From Shewanella kaireitica (lineage in GTDB: Bacteria; Pseudomonadota; Gammaproteobacteria; Enterobacterales; Shewanellaceae): a stretch of DNA of 64,000 nt. The DNA lies in assembly GCF_023284045.1 (NCBI RefSeq), contig NZ_JAKIKQ010000003.1, positions 248,001 through 312,000 of the forward strand, read 5' to 3'. Positions 18,735 to 27,550 of the stretch are shown here, in pieces. A model generated the notes under the pieces. It saw only the letters and a list, made by a program, of their open reading frames with translations, was not told the origin of the DNA and did not search any database. Each line of letters opens with the position of its first letter. Within the stretch, counting starts at the first letter, position 1. The position numbers and the translations under genes are program-made.

Positions 18735-19283
18735 TTATATCACAATCAATTGAGAGTAATGAGTAAGCCACTTTTTACTCTTCAATCTTTGCTCAAAAAG
18801 CAGCTTTGATTTGATAGGGTTATGGGAAACAGTAAGTTCGAATAACCTTTCACAACCAAATGGGGAATATAGCTCTATCTGTGGCTGAGCTGCACGACTT
18901 ATGCTCGCAGCAACCGCAGTTTCCTTTTCAGGCCAATAACTCATCGCATCAATACAAGAATGGTAAGCTCTATCTTGATTTTTCAGATGCATTCTCGCTT
19001 GGTTCTTTACCGACCAAGGATACTCGGGGGCTTTTGCGTTGAGCTGACTTTGATAGTGCTTGTCGATTTCAGGATCTAGGTTATCTGCATCAAAGTAGAT
19101 AAGATCAATATCGTTTAACTGGCGAGAATTAAGTGCATGCAGTTTATCCCAAACCAAATTTCGCACAAAACCGGCAGCCAGCATCCATTGAGGAAGGTTG
19201 AGACTTTCAGCTATCAATAATGCTTGGTAGCGATACTTATCCTCCTCTAACCATTGAATAATCTGTTTACGGCGCTCAATCAT
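18735..19283 (-). CDS. Nucleotidyltransferase-fold protein (DUF925/NTP_transf_6)
   Basis: A 182-residue soluble protein of the nucleotidyltransferase-like DUF925 family. The recognisable segments are WMLAAGFVRNLVWDKLH, the acidic pair in NDIDLIYFD (candidate metal ligands), PWSVKNQARMH, and a C-terminal region with SPFGCERLFELTV. The substrate is unknown for the family. It lies on the minus strand between ompW and a YbaY-like lipoprotein with no tight coupling to either. No clear Shine-Dalgarno precedes the ATG. Confidence 0.75.
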   Translation of the reverse strand: MIERRKQIIQWLEEDKYRYQALLIAESLNLPQWMLAAGFVRNLVWDKLHALNSRQLNDIDLIYFDADNLDPEIDKHYQSQLNAKAPEYPWSVKNQARMHLKNQDRAYHSCIDAMSYWPEKETAVAASISRAAQPQIELYSPFGCERLFELTVSHNPIKSKLLFEQRLKSKKWLTHYSQLIVI

Positions 19284-19337
19284 AACGGCTAAAAACTCAA
19301 TTAACGGCTAACAGCCTAGCTATCAAATGGAATGCAA

Positions 19338-19360
19338 TAAAAAAGGAGCCGTAGCTCCTT
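19338..19360 (-). terminator. Terminator after second YbaY-like lipoprotein
   Basis: AAGGAGC-cgta-GCTCCTT (19343-19360) with an A-run on its left, giving a T-run on the minus strand. It lies 16 bp past the stop codon of the lipoprotein gene. Confidence 0.82.
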
Positions 19361-19375
19361 GATTAAAATATCGAC

Positions 19376-19777
19376 TTACCTCGGTGCAGGCACCGCTTTC
19401 ATAAGCACTTCAGTCGTGAACTTGTCATTGTTGATGACAGGAAAGCGATCATAGGTTTGGAAAATAACCTGGCCTTTATACTTGATCATCGCGACTACAC
19501 CGTAGTTAATAGCACTATCAATGGTATCTGCTGGCAACAGAAACTTAAAAGGCACTGGTGCTCTGACAATATCAAAACTTTTTTGCGCAATTATGGAGCC
19601 TGGCGTATCGAAATCTATAATTGCTATTGTAATAGAACTCCCTTGCGGTAGCGCTATCTTCTCCAGGTAACCCGCTGCGCCATTGACCATGACTGGTGGC
19701 ACATCTTTAACCGTGACACAGCCCGTCAATGCGATTAAACATAATAAAACAGTCCACTTTTTTAATGCAGTAATCAT
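19376..19777 (-). CDS. YbaY/YscW-family lipoprotein (second copy)
   Basis: A 133-residue lipoprotein with lipobox ALTGC (Cys near residue 20) and one YbaY-like beta domain: GAAGYLEKIALPQGSSITIAI, then APVPFKFLLPADTI and INYGVVAMIKYKGQVIF. The middle motif (PVPFKFLL) parallels TPFQFLI in the metA-linked lipoprotein, and both are 133 residues, so they are probable paralogues that have diverged strongly. AGGAAGAG precedes the ATG. Its own terminator makes it a single-gene unit downstream of tesB. Function unknown. Confidence 0.72.
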   Translation of the reverse strand: MITALKKWTVLLCLIALTGCVTVKDVPPVMVNGAAGYLEKIALPQGSSITIAIIDFDTPGSIIAQKSFDIVRAPVPFKFLLPADTIDSAINYGVVAMIKYKGQVIFQTYDRFPVINNDKFTTEVLMKAVPAPR

Positions 19778-19818
19778 TGTCTCTTCCTGAATATCAAATT
19801 CAACACTTCTGTAGTTAT

Positions 19819-20685
19819 CTATTTTTTACTGGTCATACGAATAAGACCTTCTTGGGTTGCTGACGCGACTAATTGCCCCTGCTGATTGAAAAACCTTCCA
19901 GTAACAAAGCCACGTCCGCCACTCGCATTAGGGCTTTCAATACTATAAAGCAGCCATTGACTTAAATCGAATGGTCGGTGAAACCACATCGCATGATCGA
20001 TTGTCGCCATCCGCATCCCAGGCGTTAAAAAGGACACGCCATGAGGCTGAGCAGCAGTCACCAAAAAGTTAAAGTCTGATGCATAAGCAAGTAGATAATC
20101 ATGCACACAGAAGTTCTCTGGTACCTTACCGTTTGCTCTGATCCAAACATGACGTACAGGTTCTGTAGCTTTAGGTGCCATTGGATTACATGGGTCAACC
20201 AAACGCATCTCAATTGGGGTGTCTGCCATGAACTTTTCTAGCATTTTGGCTGGCACTTTATCTTGCAGTGTCATCGCCAACTCTTGCTGATTAAGCAAGC
20301 CCTCAGGACCTTCAACCTCAGGCATTTTAGCTTGATGTTCATAACCTTCTTCAAATACTTGAAAAGAGCAGGTCATATAAAATATAGGTCGACCTTTCTG
20401 GATAGCTTTGACGCGGCGAGCACTAAAACTGCCGCCATCACGCATAATTTCAACGTCATAGACAATCGGTAGCTTTTCATCACCTGCACGTAAGAAGTAG
20501 GAGTGTAAAGAGTGCACTTTACGATCAGGAGAAACGGTCTGCTTGGCAGCGCTTAATGCTTGCCCCATAACCTGACCGCCAAACACATGACCAAAACCTA
20601 GATCTTGGCTTTGGCCTCTAAATAACCCTTCCTCTATTTGCTCTAAGGAAAGTAGCGCGAGAAGATCGTCTAATACTTGACTCAT
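19819..20685 (-). CDS. tesB: Acyl-CoA thioesterase II
   Basis: A 288-residue double-hotdog thioesterase that hydrolyses medium- and long-chain acyl-CoA in the cytoplasm. Visible family segments are [23 protein letters not shown] at the N-terminus, [24 protein letters not shown], and [18 protein letters not shown] in the second hotdog, followed by [19 protein letters not shown]. The catalytic Asp ([10 protein letters not shown]) and the later Gln/Thr region are present. Length equals E. coli TesB. Neighbouring genes do not form an obvious pathway with it. Confidence 0.93.
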   Translation of the reverse strand: MSQVLDDLLALLSLEQIEEGLFRGQSQDLGFGHVFGGQVMGQALSAAKQTVSPDRKVHSLHSYFLRAGDEKLPIVYDVEIMRDGGSFSARRVKAIQKGRPIFYMTCSFQVFEEGYEHQAKMPEVEGPEGLLNQQELAMTLQDKVPAKMLEKFMADTPIEMRLVDPCNPMAPKATEPVRHVWIRANGKVPENFCVHDYLLAYASDFNFLVTAAQPHGVSFLTPGMRMATIDHAMWFHRPFDLSQWLLYSIESPNASGGRGFVTGRFFNQQGQLVASATQEGLIRMTSKK

Positions 20686-20748
20686 CGGAACCTAAAAGTT
20701 GTGACTATTAGCGCTAGCTTAACTCAAGTTCACCTCGCCTCGCTAGTG

Positions 20749-21648
20749 TTACTCTAACTCAATATCTCGCTGTTCAGCTGAAGCTTTAGCCCAAGCAAGC
20801 ACCTGCGCTTCGCCCGATGATCGACTGCGATAAGGCTTCGTCCTGTGGATATCCCCCCAACGGCTATGGATAATCTCAGGTGTGCACTCTTCAGCGGTAA
20901 AGCGGCTGGCTGAAAATTCAATAATTTCTGCCTCACTGATGCTACCTGCAGCTGCGAGTATGTGTTTACCTGATGGGCATTTTCCACTGCATAAATAGAG
21001 CACTGCCGATAGCGCGGTTGTCTTTGAGAATAGAGGCCTAACGGTCGGTGCTAAATGTTCGGCAGTCATTTGAGTGACGGCGTGAGGCGTAATGGTATTA
21101 ACCGCGATATCGAACTCTTGCCCTTCTAGATGAAGACTATTGACTAGCCCTATTAAGGCCATCTTACTGGCACTAAAACTCGTTTCATAGACATCACCAA
21201 AAATTGAACTAGCACAAGTCATAATAATGCGACCATAGCCACTGCGCTTCATACTTGGCCACACGGCTTTAGTCATATTGAAGCTACCATTTACATCAAC
21301 ATCAAATTGACGTTTCCATGTCGACTCACTTAACTGCTCGAACGGGCATGAACGGTGAATCCCAGCATTGTTGATGAGTATGTCTACTTTTCCCCAGGCT
21401 GATATCACGTCATCAACCATAGCGTTAACAGCGGCGGAATCACTTATATCGAGGCAAAAAACTTGTACATCTCCACCTAGAGTAGTGATAGCTTTGGCAC
21501 AGCTTCGTAGTCCCGAGTCTTTGCTTGAGAGTGGCTCATTATCTATAATGACCACCTTCGCTCCACGCTCTGCTAAAGCGATCGCATAAGCTCGTCCTAA
21601 CCCCGCTGCGGCGCCAGTAACAATGGCAACTTGCTCTTCAAAACGCAT
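20749..21648 (-). CDS. SDR-family protein with Tyr-to-Phe change in the active site
   Basis: A 299-residue SDR resembling the (3R)-hydroxyacyl-CoA dehydrogenase domain of multifunctional enzymes: TGAAAGLGRAYAIALAERGA, NNAGIHRSC, MTCASSIFG. Where the family has YxxxK, this reads SFSASKMAL, so residue 158 is Phe and Lys162 is kept. The Ser of CASS remains. Without the Tyr hydroxyl, normal hydride chemistry should be poor, so the protein may be inactive or altered. The C-terminus is longer than in typical SDRs. The start at 21648 (MRFEEQ) follows GAGGG by 8 nt; an upstream in-frame start adds 13 unconserved residues. Confidence 0.78.
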   Translation of the reverse strand: MRFEEQVAIVTGAAAGLGRAYAIALAERGAKVVIIDNEPLSSKDSGLRSCAKAITTLGGDVQVFCLDISDSAAVNAMVDDVISAWGKVDILINNAGIHRSCPFEQLSESTWKRQFDVDVNGSFNMTKAVWPSMKRSGYGRIIMTCASSIFGDVYETSFSASKMALIGLVNSLHLEGQEFDIAVNTITPHAVTQMTAEHLAPTVRPLFSKTTALSAVLYLCSGKCPSGKHILAAAGSISEAEIIEFSASRFTAEECTPEIIHSRWGDIHRTKPYRSRSSGEAQVLAWAKASAEQRDIELE

Positions 21649-22101
21649 GTCCTTAGCCCTCAAACATCTAAAAATTTGGTTACACACTCAAGCGGCTTCA
21701 ATACACTAAATTTGCAGTGCTGCGAAGATACGAGCTCTTTATGATGCTCGTAATCACTTTCGATATCTTAAGATTTGTAGTTACGAGTGATTTGGATGTA
21801 GGCCACTTCCCTGTAACACAAACAACGGCTTAAAATATTTAGAAGCGAATACTAAATACGTACGTTTAAGCTAGATACCCAATATTGCATACAATACTAG
21901 GGCACAAGTGTGCGCTAGCTCTAAAATTTCAAATGGCTAAGCAGACCAGAGCCTTAAGTTGACAATAATGTTAACTTCGACGTAATTGGCGACATAAAAT
22001 CCACTTTTTAGATGCCGTCAATCTTGCTATCATATGTGACATACCTCCTTTTGTTACATTGCAACCAGTCGATGTATCTCTCTGTAAAGTAATAATAAAT
22101 A
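21649..22101. other. 450-bp divergent region between SDR and menA
   Basis: Holds the promoters of the SDR (minus) and menA (plus). A 7-bp inverted repeat, CTCGTAA with TTACGAG, spans about 21747-21787. No ribosome site is evident before menA. No small gene or recognisable operator was found. Confidence 0.35.
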
Positions 22102-23001
22102 ATGAATCCTTGGATATTAGCAATACGCCCACGTACCCTACCAGCGGCGATTGGACCACTATTAGTGGGCAATGTTTTAGCGCTGCAGCTAGAACAGTTC
22201 AGTTGGTTTATCGCTGTTATATCAATGCTATGTGCTGTGCTGTTACAAATCGCAGTTAACTTAGCCAATGACTACTTTGATTATAAAAGTGGTGTTGATA
22301 CAGATGAACGAGTAGGCCCAATTAGAGTCACCCAAAGCGGCATGTTAACGCCCAATGCGGTACGTAATGCGATGGCTCTATGCCTTATACTTGCATTAAT
22401 TGTGGGATCGTTCTTAATCGCGCATGGTGGTTGGCCAATAGCATTTCTTGCGGCAGCAGCAATATTAGGCGCTTTAGGTTATAGCGGCGGTCCCTACCCA
22501 CTTGCTTCTCATGGTTTAGGTGAAGTTGCTGCATTCGTCTTTTTCGGACTGGTTGCTGTGGTTGGCAGTTACTTTCTACAAGCTGCTGAAACCAGCAGCA
22601 GTGCTTGGTTACTCGGCTCTGCTATAGGTTTTTTAAATGCAGCGATTATGCTGGTCAATAACACTCGAGATATGGACACTGATATCAAGGCGGGTAAAAA
22701 GACTTTGGCAGTGCGCCTTGGTTTAGCCCAAGCGCGTATTTTTTATCAAAGCTTTGTCTATATGCCTTTTGCAATCATAATCGCTGGCTTTTTAATGGGA
22801 GCACTTCCTGGAATACCTGTGCTGCTAGCTGGGTTAGCATTTATCTTAGCCCGCACTTTGTGTAGAGACTTTAACGAGGTGACAGGCGCAGCACTTAACC
22901 CTTTACTTGGCCGCACGGCAAAACTCACAATGATCTTTAGTGCCTTATTTAGTATCGGACTCATCATTGATTTGCTTATACCAATCAGTATAAAGATTTG
23001 A
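22102..23001 (+). CDS. menA: 1,4-dihydroxy-2-naphthoate polyprenyltransferase
   Basis: A 299-residue UbiA-superfamily inner-membrane enzyme that attaches the polyprenyl tail to DHNA in menaquinone synthesis, needed for anaerobic respiration including that of NrfA nearby. The start MNPWILAIRPRTLPAAIGPL is typical. The first Asp-rich motif is NLANDYFDYKSGVDTDERVG, the second NNTRDMDTDIKAGKKTL. About eight hydrophobic helices are visible. The final seven codons and the stop lie inside a MITE-like repeat that begins at 22978, so the C-terminal end IPISIKI is encoded by the repeat. Confidence 0.93.
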   Translation: MNPWILAIRPRTLPAAIGPLLVGNVLALQLEQFSWFIAVISMLCAVLLQIAVNLANDYFDYKSGVDTDERVGPIRVTQSGMLTPNAVRNAMALCLILALIVGSFLIAHGGWPIAFLAAAAILGALGYSGGPYPLASHGLGEVAAFVFFGLVAVVGSYFLQAAETSSSAWLLGSAIGFLNAAIMLVNNTRDMDTDIKAGKKTLAVRLGLAQARIFYQSFVYMPFAIIIAGFLMGALPGIPVLLAGLAFILARTLCRDFNEVTGAALNPLLGRTAKLTMIFSALFSIGLIIDLLIPISIKI

Positions 23002-23241
23002 TCGCTCAGCGAGAGTTTAGCGGCTTTGAGGTAAGGCAATGAATGAAGGACATAGTTATTCTACGTTCAATTTCATTAACGCTGCATCAAAGCCGCTAAA
23101 ACTCGCCTGTAGGAGTGTTTTTGGCTTGCTACTTCTGTGTTGAATAAACTCATAAGGGAACAACCATTATGTCATTTATCCGCCTTGAATTAGCGTGCCA
23201 AAAACGCTCTGAGTAGATCAACTTCTTATACTGATTGGTAT
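22978..23241 (+). mobile_element. MITE-like element, copy A (264 bp)
   Basis: Perfect 16-bp terminal inverted repeats ATACCAATCAGTATAA (22978-22993) and its complement (23226-23241); similarity between the ends continues imperfectly for about 20 bp more (TTGATC, CTCAG). It encodes no protein. Inside are two nested inverted repeats: AGCGGCTTTGA with TCAAAGCCGCT, and GTGTTTTTGGC with GCCAAAAACGC. A second copy with the same ends lies at 29752-30079 in opposite orientation. The left end overlaps the 3' end of menA. No matching transposase is in the window. Confidence 0.85.
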
Positions 23242-23269
23242 TACTTAGCATTTAGTTTTCATAGCCCAC

Positions 23270-23306
23270 AAAAAAGCCAGCTAAATTAACCATTCAGCTG
23301 GCTTTT
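23270..23306 (-). terminator. Terminator of nrfA
   Basis: AAAAAGCCAGCT and AGCTGGCTTTT pair around a 13-nt loop; the A-run at 23270-23275 gives a T-run on the minus strand, 25 bp past the nrfA stop. Confidence 0.82.
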
Positions 23307-23331
23307 ATATCACTTAAGATGACTAAATTAG

Positions 23332-24735
23332 TTACTCGTATCCGTACTTGGTCACTTCAGACCAATTCTTATCAACATCTTCTTTAATAAACTTCTTCTT
23401 CGCTTCAGTTAGCTTTTCAAGCTCAATACCAACAGCGGCATGAGCAGAGGCTTTAGTGCTGATATCAGGATAGTTAACACTCTTTACATCAAACTTTTTC
23501 AAAATTTCATCAAGGGATGTACGAGCATATTTTACTTGTCTTAGTGCCATATCAAGCAGCGCATTCCCCTCTTCAGGGTTATGTGCATACAAACCATGTG
23601 ACGCCATCGCAAAGTCCCAGCGCCATTGAGAGTGACGAATAGCCATAATGGCATCATTCATCACAGGCCATGTCGCTCCAGCATCCCAAGCCGCTCCGGC
23701 CTCATAGTGTGCCTTAACCAATAACCCTTCGACTTCACGCGCTTTAGCGTCAATCGTTGCCTTGTTTTTATCGAGCGCACTAATGATTTTCTTCTCACTC
23801 TTGTGACAGCTCTGGCATACCTCATCAAAGTGATCCAGTGCTTTACTTACCTTGTGGCTTGTAAAGCTATTACCTTGCTCATCAGTAGTTTCAGGCATAT
23901 GACAAGTAATACAGGTAACACCTGCCTCAGCATGCTTACTGCGACTCCAATGCTCAAATTCAGGATGACGCGCCTTTAAGATAGGCGTTTGAGATATAGG
24001 ATGGATCCATTCATAGAAACGACGGGTGTCATAATACTTTTCAATATCATCGACGTTATTGCCAAAGATCCAAGGGATATTAACTTTATTGCTGCGTTCA
24101 GGTTGAAAGTAATAAGTGACATGACATTGGCCACACACCTGCGCACCCTTCATGTTGTTATTTTGCTTTTCAAAAGGAAGATGTACTTTCGCCATCGCAT
24201 CTTGGGCATGTGGTCGCGGCAATGCAAGTTCTGCCTTTCCATCCACGTGGCAATCGGTGCAGTAAACGACACTATTGACCTCTTTACCCACTTCAGTGAA
24301 GTTCTTCGCTGAAAAACCTTCAATACCCAACTCATTCATTAAGCGCGGGGCATCAGGCGTTTTACACGTCCAGCAACTGGCTGACAAACCTTTATCTCCA
24401 GCTTTAGGCGGCACGCCAGTTCGCAGAGTATGAGTAACATCAGCTACCGCAAAATGATGGCCTCTAGGGCTGTTGTACTCTTTCGCAAAAGAGGAGCCCG
24501 CCCACAAAATAATCGCAGCGGGATAACTTGCTAACATATCTTCACGCTCGGTCTGCTCAGAGGTTTCCAACCAACTCTCATATTGAACAGGGAACTTCTG
24601 TTTCAAGCTCGCATCACGGGCAGCTTGCTCTTTGGCTGCAGCACTTGGCTCTGACGCTTGGGTCAAACTGGTCATACAAAGAAGCGACACTAACCCAGCA
24701 GTTTTAACGACATTTACTAACATTTTTACACTCAT
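23332..24735 (-). CDS. nrfA: Ammonia-forming cytochrome c nitrite reductase (c552)
   Basis: A 467-residue periplasmic pentahaem enzyme that reduces nitrite to ammonium with six electrons during anaerobic respiration. Signal peptide ends near SLTQA (residue 27). The five haem sites are CWTCK (the catalytic haem with its unusual Lys ligand), CTDCH, CGQCH, CITCH and CQSCH, in the order expected for NrfA. Length is normal. It lies 74 bp downstream of nnrS on the same strand and ends at a terminator. No nrfBCD or other electron-donor genes follow; in Shewanella, CymA is known to supply electrons from menaquinol. Confidence 0.97.
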   Translation of the reverse strand: MSVKMLVNVVKTAGLVSLLCMTSLTQASEPSAAAKEQAARDASLKQKFPVQYESWLETSEQTEREDMLASYPAAIILWAGSSFAKEYNSPRGHHFAVADVTHTLRTGVPPKAGDKGLSASCWTCKTPDAPRLMNELGIEGFSAKNFTEVGKEVNSVVYCTDCHVDGKAELALPRPHAQDAMAKVHLPFEKQNNNMKGAQVCGQCHVTYYFQPERSNKVNIPWIFGNNVDDIEKYYDTRRFYEWIHPISQTPILKARHPEFEHWSRSKHAEAGVTCITCHMPETTDEQGNSFTSHKVSKALDHFDEVCQSCHKSEKKIISALDKNKATIDAKAREVEGLLVKAHYEAGAAWDAGATWPVMNDAIMAIRHSQWRWDFAMASHGLYAHNPEEGNALLDMALRQVKYARTSLDEILKKFDVKSVNYPDISTKASAHAAVGIELEKLTEAKKKFIKEDVDKNWSEVTKYGYE

Positions 24736-24809
24736 CTAATTCTCAACTTTCTTGACTAATATTTTATATTCTTTATCTAAACAATATAGCTGAACTCAAA
24801 TTGACAGCA

Positions 24810-26021
24810 CTATCCAGGTCGGCCATCGATACGGGGCTTGGACAATATTGAAGCATAGTTCACCACAAACATCGCAAAGGCTAACGACCAAAATGCTCCA
24901 GCTAACCACAACCATAATTGATAATGTTCGGGTGCAATAATCGGCATTAAAGACCGAAGCACTGCTGCAATAGGTATACATAAGAAGGCAACCGCCATCT
25001 TAGGCCCTTCATAGATATTTCTACTTGTATGACCTAGGGATACTCTGGAAATCATCGACAAACAAATTCCAGCCAAAGTGCCTATTGCAAACAGGTGTAT
25101 TAAATGGCGATAAGCCATAGAGTCATCAATATTGGCAGCAAGTGCGAACAGAGTAATTGGCAAGAAAAGATAAGCGATATGCAGTGACCAAAGCATTGGC
25201 TCTTTTAACGTTCTATGGGGGAACCAACGCAACCAACGCCCAAGATGCAACGCACCAGCAAGCATTAATAACCCCTGCTCAATGCCTTGTGGCAGCACTT
25301 TAGTCATTGCTTGAATGACTAAAACTATCATTACCACAATCAAGCTTTTTTCTAACAGAGCGATTGGAGTTGGTTTCGTTTGCTTGATCCTTATCGCGGT
25401 GAAAAATGGAATAACACGACCACCAACAATAGTGATCAGTAAACCTAACCACCAGATCATCGCTTGCCATATTTGTAGGCTAAGGGAGAAATCTCTGCTA
25501 CTTAACGCGTAATAGCTGAGTAAGTTTATCGATAATGCTGCAAGCAGCATGATCGGAAAGCCGATATTGTGCCACTGCTTAACCTTGTAAATACAGCGCC
25601 ACAACTTGATAGCAGTTAGTCCAATAAACAGGGAATCAAAGATCGCTGGCAACCATAGCGGAATCGAAACTGGCAGCAATAACATTATTCTAGCAAGTAG
25701 CCAGCAGCCAAACGTTAGCGCCAATGCCCAACCTTTCATGCCCGGTTGATTGGTCCACGTTTGCACTGATGTGAGCAAAAAACCGCATACTATTGCTAAT
25801 GCAAAACCAAAAAGCATCTCATGGGGATGCCACCATAGCGGTACCACTTTTACCCAAAAGTCCGTTTGAAAAAGGCTGTAATCAGGATAGAACCAAGTCA
25901 CCAACCAAAGCGGCACAAACAACATCGCAACAGTTGCTCCGCCAAGAAAAAACGGCCTAAAGCCTAATCGAAACAAAGCTGGAATTTTCTCTGTTGCCGC
26001 TGGATCATCAATATTTAGCAT
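24810..26021 (-). CDS. NnrS-family haem/copper membrane protein
   Basis: A 403-residue polytopic inner-membrane protein of the NnrS family, linked to nitric oxide and nitrosative stress. The N-terminus PALFRLGFRPFFLGG is the family signature, followed by WWHPHEMLFGFALAIVCGFL with conserved His residues (likely haem ligands), VGGRVIPFFT, and HLIHLFAIGTLAGICLSMISRVSLGHT. About twelve hydrophobic segments can be counted. Directly upstream of nrfA, with 74 bp between, so the two are likely co-expressed; nitrite reduction generates some NO, which would explain the pairing. Confidence 0.9.
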   Translation of the reverse strand: MLNIDDPAATEKIPALFRLGFRPFFLGGATVAMLFVPLWLVTWFYPDYSLFQTDFWVKVVPLWWHPHEMLFGFALAIVCGFLLTSVQTWTNQPGMKGWALALTFGCWLLARIMLLLPVSIPLWLPAIFDSLFIGLTAIKLWRCIYKVKQWHNIGFPIMLLAALSINLLSYYALSSRDFSLSLQIWQAMIWWLGLLITIVGGRVIPFFTAIRIKQTKPTPIALLEKSLIVVMIVLVIQAMTKVLPQGIEQGLLMLAGALHLGRWLRWFPHRTLKEPMLWSLHIAYLFLPITLFALAANIDDSMAYRHLIHLFAIGTLAGICLSMISRVSLGHTSRNIYEGPKMAVAFLCIPIAAVLRSLMPIIAPEHYQLWLWLAGAFWSLAFAMFVVNYASILSKPRIDGRPG

Positions 26022-26400
26022 TGTTAAGCCTTAATCTTTAACAGGCATTTTTAATGTACCTTTAAATAGTAGCACTAGTGTATCGAGCAATATTTTCGAT
26101 AACAAATGATATTGAAGTTGTTTGTGACTTCTGTGAACTATGTAGTTATCTGTCTGATTTGGTTATTCCTTTATAGGTATAAAACATCAAATTACCGCTC
26201 TTTAGAATGACTGTTAGAAGATTCACTCACAAAAAATACCAGCTAAATGGTTAAACTATAATTTGCAGTTTTCATTGGCAAAATCACTAACACCTATTAA
26301 ATGGCGTAGAGGAAATAACTAAATAAGTCTCTAAATTACAGCTCGACGGTTTATATATTAGTCTAGACTAGAAGCAGCAGTTCATATACAAGGATGTATT
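26022..26400. other. 380-bp divergent region between nnrS and csrA-like gene
   Basis: Contains a dyad, TATCGA (26081-26086), 9 bp, TCGATA (26096-26101), 60 bp before the nnrS start, a candidate operator for an unidentified regulator. An AAGGATG ribosome site is present before the csrA-like gene. No small gene was found. Confidence 0.4.
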
Positions 26401-26595
26401 ATGTTAATTCTCACCCGCTCGGTAAATAGTGCGATAATTTTAAGTAATATCTACGATGAACATGGCAACTCGTTAGGTGAAATCGAAATCAACATTTTTA
26501 AGGATAATCGCATCGGCGTAAAAGCCGATAAATCGATTGATATTGTGCGTGCAGAAGCGCTCGACGCTGAGCGAAAATTACAAGACTGTAAATGA
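26401..26595 (+). CDS. Divergent CsrA-family protein
   Basis: A 64-residue protein matching CsrA/RsmA, the small dimeric RNA-binding regulator that blocks ribosome access at GGA motifs. It keeps MLILTR at the N-terminus (Leu4 and Arg6 contact RNA), IGVKAD, and Arg in IDIVRAEAL at the position of CsrA Arg44. It differs by an expanded strand 2-3 region (NIYDEHGNSLGEIEINIFKD) and lacks the GE pair of the normal LTRRVGE, having SVNS. It is therefore a paralogue rather than the main CsrA. AAGGATG precedes the start. Single gene, not in an operon. Confidence 0.8.
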   Translation: MLILTRSVNSAIILSNIYDEHGNSLGEIEINIFKDNRIGVKADKSIDIVRAEALDAERKLQDCK

Positions 26596-26649
26596 TACTC
26601 AAACAATAGAGTGCCAGAGTAACGCAGCGTATTGAACTTATTACGACTG

Positions 26650-26850
26650 GTTGTAGATTTTTTAAGCTTAGTTTTTGTTCAAGCTCAATCCATTTAGGAC
26701 ATGACTTGAGCGATGATGCTTAGCTAACGAAGCGAAAGCGCGTTGTAGGTGATTTGTGCAGAATGACTAAACCACATAGTCTTGGCCTTGCCAGAATAGC
26801 CAATATGCTGTGGCTAAAACAACCATGAAAGATCAACAGAGCCTAGTTTA
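26650..26850 (+). repeat. Dispersed repeat R, copy 1
   Basis: About 200 bp sharing three blocks, in the same order, with 41338-41541: GCTTAGTTTTTGTTC (26666-26680), TTGAGCGATG-TGCTTAGCT (26705-26724), and TGGCTAAAACAACC-TGAAAGATCAACAG (26811-26839). The linkers between blocks differ. It fills the gap between the csrA-like gene and kefG and encodes no evident protein. Confidence 0.7.
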
Positions 26851-26930
26851 TCTCTGAAGATTGTTATTGCTTTTAGCTCGATGTGCTAGATTAAATAACA
26901 AGTAGTTAGGATGACTTAACTGGATTAACA

Positions 26931-27548
26931 ATGGTTGAAGCAACAAAAAAAATTCTGGTTCTTTATGCACACCCCTCTCAAGAACGCTCAGAGATCAACA
27001 AGCCGCTGTTTAATGCAACTGTGCATCAGGACAATGTAACCGCCGTTGACCTTTACGCTGAATATCCAACATTCAGGATCAACATCGATAAGGAACAACA
27101 ACGTCTGATTGAACATGACGTCATTGTATTTATGTTTCCGCTGTACTGGTACTCAACGCCAGCGATCCTAAAAGAGTGGCAAGATCTTGTGCTCGAATAT
27201 AACTTTGCCTATGGCGCTGATGGTAATGCTTTAAAAGGTAAAACCTTTTTATGCGCTATCAGCGCTGGCGGCAGTGAATCCGCTTACCAACACGACGGTT
27301 ATAACAGCTTCACTTTAAGGGAGTTGTTATCTCCGCTAGAGCAAACAGCTTGCCTTACCGGTATGACCTATCTAGCGCCTTTTGCGCTATTTTGTGCCCG
27401 CAGTGCCTTTGAAGAGAATCGATTGCAATCTCACATCGAAGATTGGCAAAAGATATTAACAGCGCTAGCTAATGACACCTTAGATATTACACAAGCCAGT
27501 ACATTACCGAAACTTAACGAAAACCTACCCACGCTAATAAAGGACTGA
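26931..27548 (+). CDS. kefG: KefG-like NAD(P)H oxidoreductase, ancillary subunit of potassium efflux
   Basis: A 205-residue flavodoxin-fold quinone reductase of the KefF/KefG type. ILVLYAHPSQERSEINK is the usual N-terminal strand and flavin loop, and MFPLYWYSTPAILKEWQDLVL the second family motif, with GALK-like loop GNALKGKTFL after it. Such proteins bind the cytoplasmic side of KefB/C and are needed for full efflux activity. The stop codon is 2 bp before the kefB ATG, so the two are translationally linked. Confidence 0.88.
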   Translation: MVEATKKILVLYAHPSQERSEINKPLFNATVHQDNVTAVDLYAEYPTFRINIDKEQQRLIEHDVIVFMFPLYWYSTPAILKEWQDLVLEYNFAYGADGNALKGKTFLCAISAGGSESAYQHDGYNSFTLRELLSPLEQTACLTGMTYLAPFALFCARSAFEENRLQSHIEDWQKILTALANDTLDITQASTLPKLNENLPTLIKD

Positions 27549-27550
27549 TA

